Source of the DNA: Pseudoclavibacter endophyticus
Lineage (GTDB): Bacteria > Actinomycetota > Actinomycetes > Actinomycetales > Microbacteriaceae
Assembly: GCF_008831085.1 (NCBI RefSeq)
Contig: NZ_WBJY01000002.1
Coordinates: 62,001-126,000, forward strand
Direction: 5' to 3'
Length of the DNA stretch: 64,000 nt
The notes under the pieces were generated by a model. The model ran no database searches and had not been told where the DNA came from. It saw only the letters and a list, made by a program, of their open reading frames with translations. Both the position numbers and the translations under genes were made by a program. Positions 45,645 to 54,859 of this stretch are shown one piece after another. The first letter of the stretch is position 1. Each line of letters starts with the position of its first letter.

Positions 45645-47654
45645 CTAGCCGTGGCCGCCTGGCCGGGTCGGCAGGCCATCGGTGTCGGTGCCAGGTTCGG
45701 CGCCGGCGCCCGGTCCGCTCCCGGACCCGCGCTCGTCGCGCCCGGCGCCGACTCGCCGGAACCGCACGACGAGCAGCACGGCCATCACGATCACCGCGAT
45801 CGTGGCGACCACCACGCCGGCGGTCAGCAGCAGCCGGTTCGAGATCGCCGCGGCGCCCTCCGTCTCCTCGGCAGGCGCCGATGGGCCGGCGTCGACCGAC
45901 GGCAGGTCCGGCGGCGCGATGGGCGCGGCGTGCACGCCGCTCAGCCCCGCCGGTGCCGGGCCGATCGCGACGGCTGCGTCGACCAAGTCCGAGAAGGCGA
46001 TCTGCGCATCCGGGTTCATGGAACGCACTGACATGGCCTGGATCGGCAGACGCGCCCGCTCGAGCACCTCGTCCTCGGTGAGCGCCTCCGGGATGTCGCT
46101 CCAGATCGCGAACATCGCGCCCTCGATCGCATCCGGGCTCACGGCATCGTCGCCGGCCAGCAGCGTGGGTCGCCACTCGTCGAGAATCGCCTCGCCCGTC
46201 GGATAGGCGTACCCGACGCGCTCGCCGAGCACGAAGTACAGGTATTCGTCGTTGACGTTGATCAGCCGGTGGCCGGCGTCGGCGAACGCTGCAGCCGGGA
46301 CCGAGCCGGGCGGCCTCCTGGTCCAGTGCGCCACCTCGATCGCCGGGTCCAGTTCGACGATGCTCGCGCGCAGCATGCCGTCGCTCCACACCCGCGTGGT
46401 GAAGCCCAGATCGGCGAGAAACGTCGCCGTCTCGTTGACGAACGCGGTCATGGCGTCGAACGCCGTCGCATCGGGCCCGTACGCGGCGCGCGCCGCAGCC
46501 GTCAGGAGGGCGACCTCGCCGTCGTCGTCGAAATCGACGAACTCGTCGGCTCCGAGATTCCACTGTCCCGGCTCGAAGATCGCCGCGTACTCGGCGATGA
46601 GCTCGCGCGCGAACGCGATCGCCTCGGGGTTCGTGATGTCCAGTGCGCCGTACACGGGCGAGCCGTCGGCCGCGAGCAACCGGTACTGCGGCAGCGCCTC
46701 GAGCACGTGCTCGAGGTGTCCGGGCATGTCGAGCGACGGCGTCACGGTCACGTGCTGCGCCTCGGCGTAGGCGAGCAGCTCGCGCAGCTGGGCCTGTGAC
46801 AGCACGGTCGGCGACTGGATCCCTGGGTGCGTCGTGCTCTCGAGCGCGAAGCCCTCGAACTCGCTGACGTGCAGCTCGAGCTCGTTCAGGCCGTTCCAGG
46901 CGAGCTCGTCGACGAGTTGCTTGAGGAACTCGAGCGAGTAGGTCTTCCGCGCGATATCGAGGTGCACCGAGCGCACCTCGGTCGCGGGCACGAAGTCGTA
47001 CAGACCCGCCGGCGCCTCCCCGCCGTGGGCGGTGAGCAGTTGCAGCAGCGCCCGGCTCGCGCGGAAAAGCCCGGTGTCGGTGCGCGCGCTCAGCGCCACC
47101 CCTGTCTCGGCGTCGATCTCGAGGCGACCCGCCTCGTCCGGCTGACCGTCCGGCGGCTCGGCAAGCGTGCTGCTCGTCGTGCGGAGGCGGATATCGGTCG
47201 GCAGCGCCACGTCCTCCGCCTCAAGCGGCGTCACCGTGTGCAGCTCCGGCGGCGTTGTCATGACGTCGAGCGCGACGAGTTCGGCCGCGAGGCGCGCCGC
47301 CTCGGCCGCGAGCCGTTCAGGGGCGGTCGACGGTTCGGTGTCGGGCACGGCGCCGTCCGCCGGCGCGCCCGTGAGGCCGTGAGGTGGCGCGCTCTGGGCG
47401 GGGAACAGCTCGGGCTGCTCCGTGACGATCAGGATGCGTGTGGTCGCGTCGGGCCGCCACTCGCCGTCGGCATCCACAACGGCGGTGGGCTGCGGCACGA
47501 GCGCGGGCACGTTCTGCGGGGGAGCGGGCGCGGCCGACGCCGAGACCGCCGCGCCGCCGGGCAGGGGGGCGAGGATGGCGCCGAACAGTGCGCCGAGCGC
47601 CACGAGGGTCGCCGCGCGGGATCGGGCGGCGACGCGGCGGTGCGGGGGCTGCAT
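45645..47654 (-). CDS. membrane-anchored GH20 beta-N-acetylhexosaminidase
   Basis: This 669-residue secreted enzyme is of glycoside hydrolase family 20. A signal peptide (RRVAARSRAATLVALGALFGAILAP) is followed by the N-terminal GH20b domain and the catalytic barrel from about residue 200 (VRSVHLDIARKTYSLEFLKQLVDELAWNGLN-type opening, broken here by family variation). The catalytic Asp-Glu pair lies in NLGADEFVDF near residue 368. Near the C terminus a linker rich in Pro, Ala and Glu leads to a membrane helix (AGVVVATIAVIVMAVLLVV) and a Gly/Arg-rich tail, so the enzyme is probably surface anchored. It would cleave terminal N-acetylglucosamine from chitin fragments or muropeptides. The ATG at 47654 is preferred to GTG 47681. 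Confidence 0.88.
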   Translation of the reverse strand: MQPPHRRVAARSRAATLVALGALFGAILAPLPGGAAVSASAAPAPPQNVPALVPQPTAVVDADGEWRPDATTRILIVTEQPELFPAQSAPPHGLTGAPADGAVPDTEPSTAPERLAAEAARLAAELVALDVMTTPPELHTVTPLEAEDVALPTDIRLRTTSSTLAEPPDGQPDEAGRLEIDAETGVALSARTDTGLFRASRALLQLLTAHGGEAPAGLYDFVPATEVRSVHLDIARKTYSLEFLKQLVDELAWNGLNELELHVSEFEGFALESTTHPGIQSPTVLSQAQLRELLAYAEAQHVTVTPSLDMPGHLEHVLEALPQYRLLAADGSPVYGALDITNPEAIAFARELIAEYAAIFEPGQWNLGADEFVDFDDDGEVALLTAAARAAYGPDATAFDAMTAFVNETATFLADLGFTTRVWSDGMLRASIVELDPAIEVAHWTRRPPGSVPAAAFADAGHRLINVNDEYLYFVLGERVGYAYPTGEAILDEWRPTLLAGDDAVSPDAIEGAMFAIWSDIPEALTEDEVLERARLPIQAMSVRSMNPDAQIAFSDLVDAAVAIGPAPAGLSGVHAAPIAPPDLPSVDAGPSAPAEETEGAAAISNRLLLTAGVVVATIAVIVMAVLLVVRFRRVGAGRDERGSGSGPGAGAEPGTDTDGLPTRPGGHG

Positions 47655-47805
47655 GCCCCAATGCAACCGCACGTTCGGCACGATGACCAGACTGGGCCGG
47701 GCGCGAACGGAGTGTCACACGACGTCACCGCCCGAGCGCGATCGGCCGGGCGCGAGGCAAGATGGAGCGGTCTGTCCGTCCCGACCGCCTGAACGGAGTC
47801 ATCGC

Positions 47806-48774
47806 ATGTGCCGCTTGCTCGCGTACGCAGCCCCGCACGCCACGACGGTCTCCGAGGTGATCGGCGAGATGCGCAGCGATGCGTTTCAGCACATGACCAC
47901 GGTCCACAGCGACGGCTGGGGCACGGCGTGGCTCGCGGCGGGCCCGGGCGAACCCACGCCAGAGGTGGAATCGCTGCGCATCTCCACGCCCGGGCAGGAC
48001 GATCCGGTGCTCACCACGATCCTGCGCGACACGCCCTCGCCCGCGCGTCTCGTGCACCTGCGGCTCGCGACCGACTCGCACAAGCGCACCATGACCAACA
48101 CGCACCCGTTCATCGCGGAGGGCATCGCCTTTGCCCACAACGGCACGATTTCGCCAACGTCGCGCTTTCACCGGCTGCTCGAGCCGTCGAGCTTCGCGGG
48201 GGTGAGCGGCGACACCGACAGCGAGCTCTACTTCGCCCTCGTGCGGCAGTACGCGCGGCGCCTCGGCTCGCTCGGACGCGGCCTCGTTGAAGCGGTCGGC
48301 GTGCTGCGCGAGGTGTTCCCGACCGCAAGCCTGAACGCCACGCTCATGAGCGAGAACGAGCTGCTCGTCGTGCGGGCCTCGTCGACGGCGCACGTCACGG
48401 TCGACACATTCGCCGAGTACGGCGTCGACGTAGACCTGCTGCCGATCGACCACAACGACGACTACTACCGCATGAAGATGCTCCGGCGAGCCGACGGCAC
48501 GACCGTCTTCGCGTCATCCGGCATCGACCAGGACGATTGGCAAGAAGTGCCGGACGACACGGTCACCCGCATCGACCTCCGCACGCTCGACTTCGCGCAG
48601 CGCTCGGTGCTCGCCGCGGGCACCGGTGAGGCCGTCGAGGCCGACGAGCGGGCCGCCGAAGCCGTCGAAGCAGCGGCCGGCGAGCCATTCGCGGGCGTCG
48701 GGGCCCAGGCGGGGGGCGCGGCCTACGCTGATCCCGTCAGCCTCGAGGAGCACCGCGCGCGCCGCGCGAGCTGA
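47806..48774 (+). CDS. class II glutamine amidotransferase, EgtC-like
   Basis: This 322-residue Ntn-type amidotransferase begins MCRLLAYA, placing nucleophile Cys2 at the processed N terminus. HSDGWGTAWL near residue 39, HLRLAT near 84, NTHPF near 97 and FAHNGTI near 107 line the glutaminase site; GDTDSELYF lies near 132. EgtC removes glutamate in ergothioneine synthesis, but no other egt genes are nearby, so a related YafJ-like role is equally possible. An acidic, Ala-rich C-terminal tail of about 60 residues is extra. Confidence 0.85.
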   Translation: MCRLLAYAAPHATTVSEVIGEMRSDAFQHMTTVHSDGWGTAWLAAGPGEPTPEVESLRISTPGQDDPVLTTILRDTPSPARLVHLRLATDSHKRTMTNTHPFIAEGIAFAHNGTISPTSRFHRLLEPSSFAGVSGDTDSELYFALVRQYARRLGSLGRGLVEAVGVLREVFPTASLNATLMSENELLVVRASSTAHVTVDTFAEYGVDVDLLPIDHNDDYYRMKMLRRADGTTVFASSGIDQDDWQEVPDDTVTRIDLRTLDFAQRSVLAAGTGEAVEADERAAEAVEAAAGEPFAGVGAQAGGAAYADPVSLEEHRARRAS

Positions 48775-48865
48775 CGGATCGACCTCGGCGATTCGCACGC
48801 GGCACCGGCGACCGGGGTCCGGGGTCCGTCGCACCACTGACCAGGGCGCGGGCGTCCGTGGCTCA

Positions 48866-48880
48866 TAGGATGGTCGGGTG
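48866..48880 (+). promoter_or_regulatory. leaderless -10 element of the hadA-like gene
   Basis: TAGGAT (48866-48871) stands six bases before the GTG at 48878 and no ribosome site is present, which is the geometry of a leaderless actinobacterial transcript. No clear -35 is seen. Confidence 0.5.
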
Positions 48881-49330
48881 AGTGACTCCCAGGGCCTCGT
48901 GGGCCGCCGCTATGAACTGCCCGAGCCGTACCTCGTGGGGCGCGAGCACGTGCGGGCCATGGCGCGCGCCCTGTTCGCGACCAATCGCATCCACCTGGAG
49001 GTCGAGGCGGCCCGGGCCGCCGGCTACGCCGACGTGGTCGCGCCGACGACGTTCCCCGCCGTGCTGCAGGACGCCTGCATGCAGTTGTTCCTTGCCGACC
49101 CCGATGCCGGCATCGAACTCCAGAACGTCGTGCACGGCGACGAGGGGTTCCGCTACGAGCGCCCCATCGTCGCGGGTGACGAGCTGCGCGCCGTCCTCGA
49201 GATCACGAGCATCAAGTCGCTCGGCGGCAACAGCATGATCGCCGCCGACACCGTCGTGACGGATGCCGATGGCGGTCACGTCGTGACGGCGACCGCAACC
49301 CTTGTCGTGCGCGGGGAGGTCGCGGCATGA
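48878..49330 (+). CDS. MaoC-like dehydratase, HadA-type N-terminal subunit
   Basis: This 150-residue hot-dog-fold protein is of the FAS1-like dehydratase-region family (HadA type). VGRRYELPEPYLVGREHVRAMARAL begins it and TTFPAVL lies near residue 56. It lacks the catalytic hydratase motif and would pair with the next protein, which has it. In mycobacteria hadA and hadB precede tRNA-Trp-secE-nusG-rplK-rplA, and a looser version of that order is kept here. The probable role is dehydration of 3-hydroxyacyl thioesters. The start is a leaderless GTG. Confidence 0.85.
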   Translation: MSDSQGLVGRRYELPEPYLVGREHVRAMARALFATNRIHLEVEAARAAGYADVVAPTTFPAVLQDACMQLFLADPDAGIELQNVVHGDEGFRYERPIVAGDELRAVLEITSIKSLGGNSMIAADTVVTDADGGHVVTATATLVVRGEVAA

Positions 49331-49836
49331 GCCGGGGGGCGAGCGAGCAAACGACGATGCCCGCGGGCTGGGACGGGCGGGCCGCCGAGGTTGGCGACGC
49401 CGTCACGGCCCCCACGACGATGACGTTCACGCGCGACTCGCTTGTGCGCTACGCGGGCGCCTCGGGCGACTTCAACCCCATCCACTACCGCGACGACATC
49501 GCCACGGCGGTCGGACTGCCGGGCGTCCTCGCGCACGGCATGCTCACCATGGGCGCCGCGATCCAGCCCCTCGTGCAGGCGCTCGGCGACCCGGCCCGCA
49601 TCGTGTCGTACTCGACGCGGTTCACGAGGCCGGTCGTGGTCGACGCAGATGAGGGTGCCGAGGTGACGATCGATGCCCGCGTGGGGCAGACAGCCGGCGA
49701 CGACGGCGTCGGTCGCATCGACCTGACGGTGACGTGCGCGGGGAAGACCGTGCTGGGCAAGGCGCAGGTGCGAGCCCGGTTCGCGCCCGGAACGGACGGC
49801 GACGACGAGACCGACGCGCGGGCGGCGACGCGATGA
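49327..49836 (+). CDS. MaoC-like dehydratase, HadB-type catalytic subunit
   Basis: This 169-residue hot-dog protein has the hydratase-2 motif YAGASGDFNPIHYRDDIA near residue 42 (Asp and His of the active site) and GVLAHGMLTMG near 66. It overlaps the HadA-like gene (ATGA) and should form its catalytic half. A 30-residue N-terminal and an acidic C-terminal extension flank the core. murB follows with another ATGA overlap. Confidence 0.87.
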   Translation: MSRGASEQTTMPAGWDGRAAEVGDAVTAPTTMTFTRDSLVRYAGASGDFNPIHYRDDIATAVGLPGVLAHGMLTMGAAIQPLVQALGDPARIVSYSTRFTRPVVVDADEGAEVTIDARVGQTAGDDGVGRIDLTVTCAGKTVLGKAQVRARFAPGTDGDDETDARAATR

Positions 49837-50894
49837 CGGTGCGACTCGCCGACTACACGACGACCCGCGTCGGTGGCCCCGCGCGGCGGTTCGAGACCGC
49901 GACGACGCGGGACGAGCTCGTCGAGCGTGCCCGGCGGCTCTTCGCCGAGCACGACGAGCTCGTGATCCTCGCGGGCGGGTCGAACACGATCGCCGGCGAC
50001 GACCCCATCGACCGGCCGGTCCTCCACATCGCGACGCGCGGCATCGAAACGGTCGATGACCAGCGTGACGACGCCGGCACCGTGCTCGTGGTCGCCGAAG
50101 CGGGAGAGCCGTGGGTGGAGCTCGTGGACATGGCGGTCGCCCTCGGTTTCGCCGGGATCGAGGCGCTCGCGGGCATTCCCGGCTCGGTCGGGGCCGCGCC
50201 CGTGCAGAACATCGGCGCCTACGGTCAGGAGGTGGCGTCGACCCTGCGCCGGATCGAGTTCTACGACGCCGACCTCGACGAGGTCATCTGGATCATGCGC
50301 GACGACCTCGGTCTCGGCTACCGCACGAGCGCCCTCAAACGCGGTGAACGGCGCGGGGTCGTGCTGCGCGTCGAGCTCGAGCTGCTCGACCTGCCGGACG
50401 ACCTCGGCGCCCCCATCGCGTACGCGCAACTCGCGTCGGCACTCGGCGTCGACGTCGGCGAGCGCCTCCCCGTCCTGCGCGTTCGGGACACGGTGCTCGG
50501 GCTGCGGGCCTCCAAGGGCATGGTGCTCGACGCGAGCGACCCCGACTCCGTCTCGTCGGGTTCGTTCTTCGTCAACCCGGTCGTTTCGGTGGCGTTCGCG
50601 CGCGAACTGCCGCGTGATGCGCCCCGGTACGCGCAACCGGCCGCGCCCGACGGCACCGAGCTCACCAAGCTCTCGGCCGCCTGGCTCATCGAGCAGTCGG
50701 GTATCGGCAAAGGCTTCTCCCTGCCGGGGTCGAGCGCCGCGATCTCGTCGAAGCACACCCTCGCGATCACGAATCGCGGCGGCGCCACCGGCGAGGAGAT
50801 CGCCGAGCTGGCCCGCTATGTGCGGGTCAGGGTCCTCGGCGAGTTCGGCGTCGAGTTGCAGCCGGAGCCGGTGCTGCTCGGCATCGAGCTCTAG
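49833..50894 (+). CDS. murB: UDP-N-acetylenolpyruvoylglucosamine reductase
   Basis: This 353-residue type I MurB reduces enolpyruvyl-UDP-GlcNAc to UDP-MurNAc with NADPH and FAD. The FAD domain shows TTRVGGPARRFETA near residue 8 and LVILAGGSNTIAGDD near 44. GIPGSVGAAPVQNIGAYGQEV near 114 is the Tyr-containing loop of type I enzymes. The catalytic Ser lies in SSGSFFVNPVV near 235, and a conserved Glu lies near the C terminus. ATGA overlap with the preceding gene. It acts in the cytoplasm in peptidoglycan precursor synthesis. Confidence 0.94.
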   Translation: MTVRLADYTTTRVGGPARRFETATTRDELVERARRLFAEHDELVILAGGSNTIAGDDPIDRPVLHIATRGIETVDDQRDDAGTVLVVAEAGEPWVELVDMAVALGFAGIEALAGIPGSVGAAPVQNIGAYGQEVASTLRRIEFYDADLDEVIWIMRDDLGLGYRTSALKRGERRGVVLRVELELLDLPDDLGAPIAYAQLASALGVDVGERLPVLRVRDTVLGLRASKGMVLDASDPDSVSSGSFFVNPVVSVAFARELPRDAPRYAQPAAPDGTELTKLSAAWLIEQSGIGKGFSLPGSSAAISSKHTLAITNRGGATGEEIAELARYVRVRVLGEFGVELQPEPVLLGIEL

Positions 50895-50906
50895 GTCCGA
50901 CCGCCA

Positions 50907-50921
50907 GGCGGCGTCGCCGCC
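50907..50921. terminator. weak hairpin between convergent murB and response regulator
   Basis: GGCGGC-GTC-GCCGCC lies in the 37-base gap between two convergent stops. It is short and lacks a T tract. Confidence 0.3.
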
Positions 50922-50931
50922 GCGGGCACCG

Positions 50932-51600
50932 CTACAGCAGGCCGAGCTCCATGGCTCTGGTCACGGCCCGAGTGCGATCGCGCACCTCGAGCTTCTCGAA
51001 GATGTGCGCGAGGTGGGTCTTGACGGTGGCCTCGCCGATGAACAGCTCCCGGCCGATGGCGGCGTTCGAGTGCCCGAGGGCCACGAGACGCAGCACCTCG
51101 GTCTCGCGCGCGCTCAGCGCTCGCCGAGCATCCGAGCCGTCGGGCTCATGCCCGCGCGCCCGCGAGCGCCGGGTTTGTTCCAGGAGCTTGGCGGCGACGG
51201 TCGGGGCGAGGGCGACCTCGCCGGCGGCGACGCGCCGCACCGCCTCGAGGATCTCGTCGGCCGGCGACGACTTCAGCACGTATCCGCTGGCGCCCGCGTC
51301 GATGGCGCTCAGGATCTCGTCGTCGGTGTCGTAGCTCGTCACGATGAGCACGCGTGAAGCGGGTGCCGCCTCGCGCACCGCGATCGTGGCCTCGGCTCCG
51401 CCGATGCCGGGCATGCGGAGGTCCATGAGTACGACGTCGGGTGCAACCGCCCGGGCGACGGCGGCAGCGGCCTCGCCGGTCGAAGCCTCGCCAACGACCT
51501 CGAGGTCGGCCTCGTCGTCGATCAGGCCGGCGAGCCCGGCCCGCACGAGCGGGTGGTCGTCGACGACAAGGATCCGGATGCTCGCGTTCGCCTCGGTCAT
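50932..51600 (-). CDS. NarL/FixJ-family response regulator
   Basis: This 222-residue protein has an N-terminal receiver (VVDDH at 12-16, phosphoacceptor Asp60 in VLMDLRMPG, Lys of GYVLKSS near 110) and a C-terminal LuxR-type helix-turn-helix (LSARETEVLRLVALGHSNAAIGRELFIGEATVKTHLAHIF near 160-200). The ATG overlaps the stop of the kinase gene (ATGA). It is the output of the four-gene ATPase-permease-kinase-regulator unit and probably controls it. Confidence 0.94.
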   Translation of the reverse strand: MTEANASIRILVVDDHPLVRAGLAGLIDDEADLEVVGEASTGEAAAAVARAVAPDVVLMDLRMPGIGGAEATIAVREAAPASRVLIVTSYDTDDEILSAIDAGASGYVLKSSPADEILEAVRRVAAGEVALAPTVAAKLLEQTRRSRARGHEPDGSDARRALSARETEVLRLVALGHSNAAIGRELFIGEATVKTHLAHIFEKLEVRDRTRAVTRAMELGLL

Positions 51601-52955
51601 GCTGCCGTTCCGTTCATCTCGTGGCCGTGGCTCGCCGACGACCCCGGGAACGGCAGCGTTATCGTGACGGTCGACCCCTCGCCTGGTCTCGAGTCGATCT
51701 CGACCTCGCCGTCGAGCAGCCGGGCTCGCTCGCGGAGGCTCGGCAGGCCGAAACCGGCGGTGGACTCGGCGGGATCGAAGCCGCGACCGTCGTCGGCGAC
51801 GGTGAGGCGGACGGCGAGACCGCCGCCCCCGGCCGATCCGACCTCGGCTGCCGTCGCGCCGCCGAGCCCCTGACCGGGTCTCCGAGCAGAACAGGTCGTG
51901 AGACGGACGCGGGCGCGCGTGGCCCGCGCGTGGCGCCGAACGTTGGCGAGGCACTCCTGCAGGCATCGCAGGAGCACGACCTCGTGGTCGCGCGGAAGCG
52001 CGGGGAGCCCCGTGTCGTCTCGGCCCAGCTCGACCTCGATGCCGATCCCCGTCTCGCGCCGGAAGCGCTCGACGAGCCGATCGATCGCCTCCTCCAGGGT
52101 GGTGCCCGAATCGTCGTGCACGGGCGCCGATTCCGCGATGAGCGCCCTCGTCTCGGCGAGCGCCGTCTTGGCGAGGTCGGCGAGCTGGTCGAGCTGGGCG
52201 AGCACCGGGTCGTCGCCGTCGAGCCGCCGGTGCGCCCCACGGGCGGCGCGTTCCGACAGCAGTGAGAGCCCGGCGAGCGTCTGGGCGAGGGTGTCGTGCA
52301 GCTCGCGGGAAAGTCGTTCGCGCTCGAGCGACACGCCGGTCTGCCGCGACAGCTCTCGCAGCCGCTCCTGCGTGCGCGTCAGTTCGTCGACGAGCAACTG
52401 GCGCTCTTCGGCCACGTTCCAGGCGTACGTCAACGCAAGGCCGATGCCGATGCTGAGCATGACGCTGAGGATCTGCGCGAAGATCGTCACGAGCGCCTCG
52501 TCGAGGCCCCCGAACAGCACCGCGGCCAGGGCGACCCCGAGGGCGAAACTCAGCGTGGCGACGATGCTGCGCGCGGTGTTGTCGAGCGTCGTCCACAGAT
52601 ACGGGTAGAGCACGGCCTGCAGGATGCCGAGCACGGGGACGAGCACGATACAGGCGGCGATGATGAGCGAGAAGACGAGCAACGACGCGTAGCCGGCCGG
52701 CGTCGGGCCGACGCGCCGCCTCGCGATGGCGAACCAGAACCCGACGAGCAGGCCAACGAGGCCGGCCGCGAGCCAGCAGCGCCACTGGTCATCGGGCGGT
52801 TCCGCCATGGCGTAGAGCCAGAGCGCGACGGCCGAGACGGCTGGTACCGCCGTAAACATGATGTCCCACCACGGCACACGCTCGAGGGACGTCGAACGGG
52901 CAGGCACCGCGGCGGCCTGCGCACCCGGGAGACCCGACTCGCGGTGCTCGGTCAT
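51597..52955 (-). CDS. membrane sensor histidine kinase (HisKA_3 type)
   Basis: This 452-residue kinase has about six hydrophobic segments between residues 32 and 180, with no large extracytoplasmic domain, so it probably senses the membrane or the neighbouring exporter. The phosphoacceptor is His220 in SRELHDTLAQTLAGL. The ATP-binding domain has ECLANVRRHARAT near residue 330 (N box) and VADDGRGFDP near 385. The start at 52955 is the first Met of the family pattern; the long upstream frame crosses into the permease gene. Confidence 0.92.
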   Translation of the reverse strand: MTEHRESGLPGAQAAAVPARSTSLERVPWWDIMFTAVPAVSAVALWLYAMAEPPDDQWRCWLAAGLVGLLVGFWFAIARRRVGPTPAGYASLLVFSLIIAACIVLVPVLGILQAVLYPYLWTTLDNTARSIVATLSFALGVALAAVLFGGLDEALVTIFAQILSVMLSIGIGLALTYAWNVAEERQLLVDELTRTQERLRELSRQTGVSLERERLSRELHDTLAQTLAGLSLLSERAARGAHRRLDGDDPVLAQLDQLADLAKTALAETRALIAESAPVHDDSGTTLEEAIDRLVERFRRETGIGIEVELGRDDTGLPALPRDHEVVLLRCLQECLANVRRHARATRARVRLTTCSARRPGQGLGGATAAEVGSAGGGGLAVRLTVADDGRGFDPAESTAGFGLPSLRERARLLDGEVEIDSRPGEGSTVTITLPFPGSSASHGHEMNGTAA

Positions 52956-53026
52956 GTCGACAGCTTCGCAGAATCCAGCGGCTTCGCGCCCGACGGCGGC
53001 ATTATGCCTGCCGTCGGTGCCGCGTC

Positions 53027-53827
53027 TCAGCCGCGCCCTCGGGTCCATCGGAACGTCAACGCCGTGAGCACGGCACCGGCGACGAACCACGCGCCCAGGA
53101 CGATCGCAACGAGGCCGAGCTCCCACGCGCCCGTCTGCTCGGCAGCCGCCATGGCATCCGGCAGGAAAACCGATCGCATGCCCTGCGCGAGCCACTTGAG
53201 CGGCAGCACCGCGGCCACCGTCTGCAGCCAGTCGGGCAACGCCGACCACTGGAGGAAGATGCCGGAGATGAACTGGGGCAGCAGGACGACCGGGATCACG
53301 ACCGCCGCGACCGTCCGGCTGGAGCGAGGCACGGCCGAGAGCGCGATGCCGAGCACCGAGAAGCAGGCGAGGCCGAGCAGGAAGAGCCAGGCGAGCGTCG
53401 TCCACTGCGACGCGGTCGAGGGCAGCTCGGCGCCGAACAGCAGGAGACCGGTGATGACCACGAGGACGACCTGCACGAGGCACGTGACGAAGACCTGCCC
53501 GAACTTGCCGATGAAGAACGAGACCGGGTGCAGCGGTGTCGCGCCGAGGCGTTTGAGGCCACCCTCGAGGCGTTCCGTGGCGATGTCGAGTCCGAGGTTC
53601 TGCGTGCCCGCGAGCAGCACGGCCATGGTGACCATGGCGGGGAGGTAGTACTCGGCCATGGTGATCTCACCATCGGGCAGCGGGATCGTTTCCGAGCTGA
53701 AGATCGATCCGAACAGCATGTACATCAGCACGGGGAAGAGAAAGGTGAAGAAGACCTGCTCGGGAGCGCGGAAATAGCCGCGGACCTCGAAGCCGATCCG
53801 TTTGAGGCCGTGATCGACGATGCGCAT
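53027..53827 (-). CDS. ABC-2 type exporter permease
   Basis: This 266-residue permease has six hydrophobic segments. PEQVFFTFLFPVLMYMLFG opens the first, the ERLEGGLKRLGATPL loop lies near residue 84 and LPLKWLAQGMR near 215. These are usual in DrrB-like and Na-type exporters. It starts one base after the ATPase stop. With that ATPase it probably exports a lipid, peptide or antibiotic; the linked two-component system is typical of antimicrobial-stress exporters. Confidence 0.9.
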   Translation of the reverse strand: MRIVDHGLKRIGFEVRGYFRAPEQVFFTFLFPVLMYMLFGSIFSSETIPLPDGEITMAEYYLPAMVTMAVLLAGTQNLGLDIATERLEGGLKRLGATPLHPVSFFIGKFGQVFVTCLVQVVLVVITGLLLFGAELPSTASQWTTLAWLFLLGLACFSVLGIALSAVPRSSRTVAAVVIPVVLLPQFISGIFLQWSALPDWLQTVAAVLPLKWLAQGMRSVFLPDAMAAAEQTGAWELGLVAIVLGAWFVAGAVLTALTFRWTRGRG

Positions 53828-53828
53828 G

Positions 53829-54719
53829 TCAGGCGTCCTCTGCGTTGTGGATGAGATCGAGATAGATGTCTTCGAGGGTCGGGCGGTGTATCTCGAGCCC
53901 GTCGGGCTCGGCGCCCGCCGCCGTCACGAGCGAAGCCACGAGCGTCCCCGGCGTCTCGGTCCGCTGCGCTCGCCGCTCCCCGTTCGCCGCTGTCCAGCGC
54001 ACGATGGGCGTTCGGGCCTCGGCTCCGCCGAGCAGCGCGACGGTGGCCAGATCTATGAGCCGGCCGCGCGCGATGACGCCGACGCGGTCGCTCAGGTGCT
54101 CGGCCTCGTCGAGGTAGTGCGTCGTCAGGAGGATCGTGGTGCCCTCGTCGCGCAGCCGCTCGATCAGGCGCCAGAACTGTCGCCGTGCTTCGGGGTCGAA
54201 CCCCGTCGTCGGCTCGTCGAGAAAGAGCACCTCCGGCCGCCCCACGATGCCGAGCGCAACGTCGAGTCGGCGCTGCTGGCCGCCCGAGAGCTTGCGCACG
54301 CTCGTGCGCGCCTTCTCGGTGAGCCCGACCGCCTCGAGCACCTCGTCGACGTCTCGGGGGCGGGGGTACAGGCTCGCGAAGTGCGCGAGGATCTCGCGGC
54401 ACGTGAACCGCTCGATGTCGGCCGACGATTGGCTGACGACGCCGATGCGGGCCCGCCAGTCGGCGTCACCGCGCGCGGGGTCGACGCCGAGCACGCGCAC
54501 GCGGCCCGAGCTCGGCACTCGGAACCCCTCGAGCAACTCGATGGTGGTCGTCTTCCCGGCGCCGTTGGGCCCGAGGAGGGCGAAAACCTCGCCTCGAGCG
54601 ATCGTGAACGACACATCGTCGACGGCCGTCAGCTCCCCGTACCGCTTACCGAGGCCGGTGACGACGATCGCGTCGTCGGCCGGGGCGCTGTCGCCCCCGG
54701 CGATGCTGTGTTCAGTCAT
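53829..54719 (-). CDS. ABC-2 exporter ATP-binding protein (DrrA-like)
   Basis: This 296-residue ATPase has Walker A GPNGAGKTT near residue 50, Q loop VVSQSSADIERFTCREIL near 93, signature LSGGQQRRLDVALG near 143 and Walker B VLFLDEPTTGFDPEARR near 162, plus the TTHYLDEAE H loop. The C-terminal domain ends in RPTLEDIYLDLI, as in drug-export ATPases. It is first in the four-gene minus-strand operon. Confidence 0.93.
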   Translation of the reverse strand: MTEHSIAGGDSAPADDAIVVTGLGKRYGELTAVDDVSFTIARGEVFALLGPNGAGKTTTIELLEGFRVPSSGRVRVLGVDPARGDADWRARIGVVSQSSADIERFTCREILAHFASLYPRPRDVDEVLEAVGLTEKARTSVRKLSGGQQRRLDVALGIVGRPEVLFLDEPTTGFDPEARRQFWRLIERLRDEGTTILLTTHYLDEAEHLSDRVGVIARGRLIDLATVALLGGAEARTPIVRWTAANGERRAQRTETPGTLVASLVTAAGAEPDGLEIHRPTLEDIYLDLIHNAEDA

Positions 54720-54843
54720 GCGACCAAGTCAACGGGCAACGGCGGCCGGGCGCCGTCCGTGAACGTGGCGACGCGCATCCACCGATCGACGGATGCGCGG
54801 CATCCGACGGGCGGCAATCGGGCTTTGCCGGGCGCCCCGGCGA

Positions 54844-54859
54844 TACGCTCGGACCCATG
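54844..54859 (+). promoter_or_regulatory. leaderless -10 element
   Basis: TACGCT (54844-54849) lies seven bases before the ATG at 54857, with no ribosome site in between. This is the spacing of a leaderless start. Confidence 0.4.

Noticed and set aside
47806..48774. Assignment of the amidotransferase as EgtC of ergothioneine synthesis
   Set aside because: No egtA, egtB, egtD or egtE gene is adjacent, so the specific symbol is not justified.
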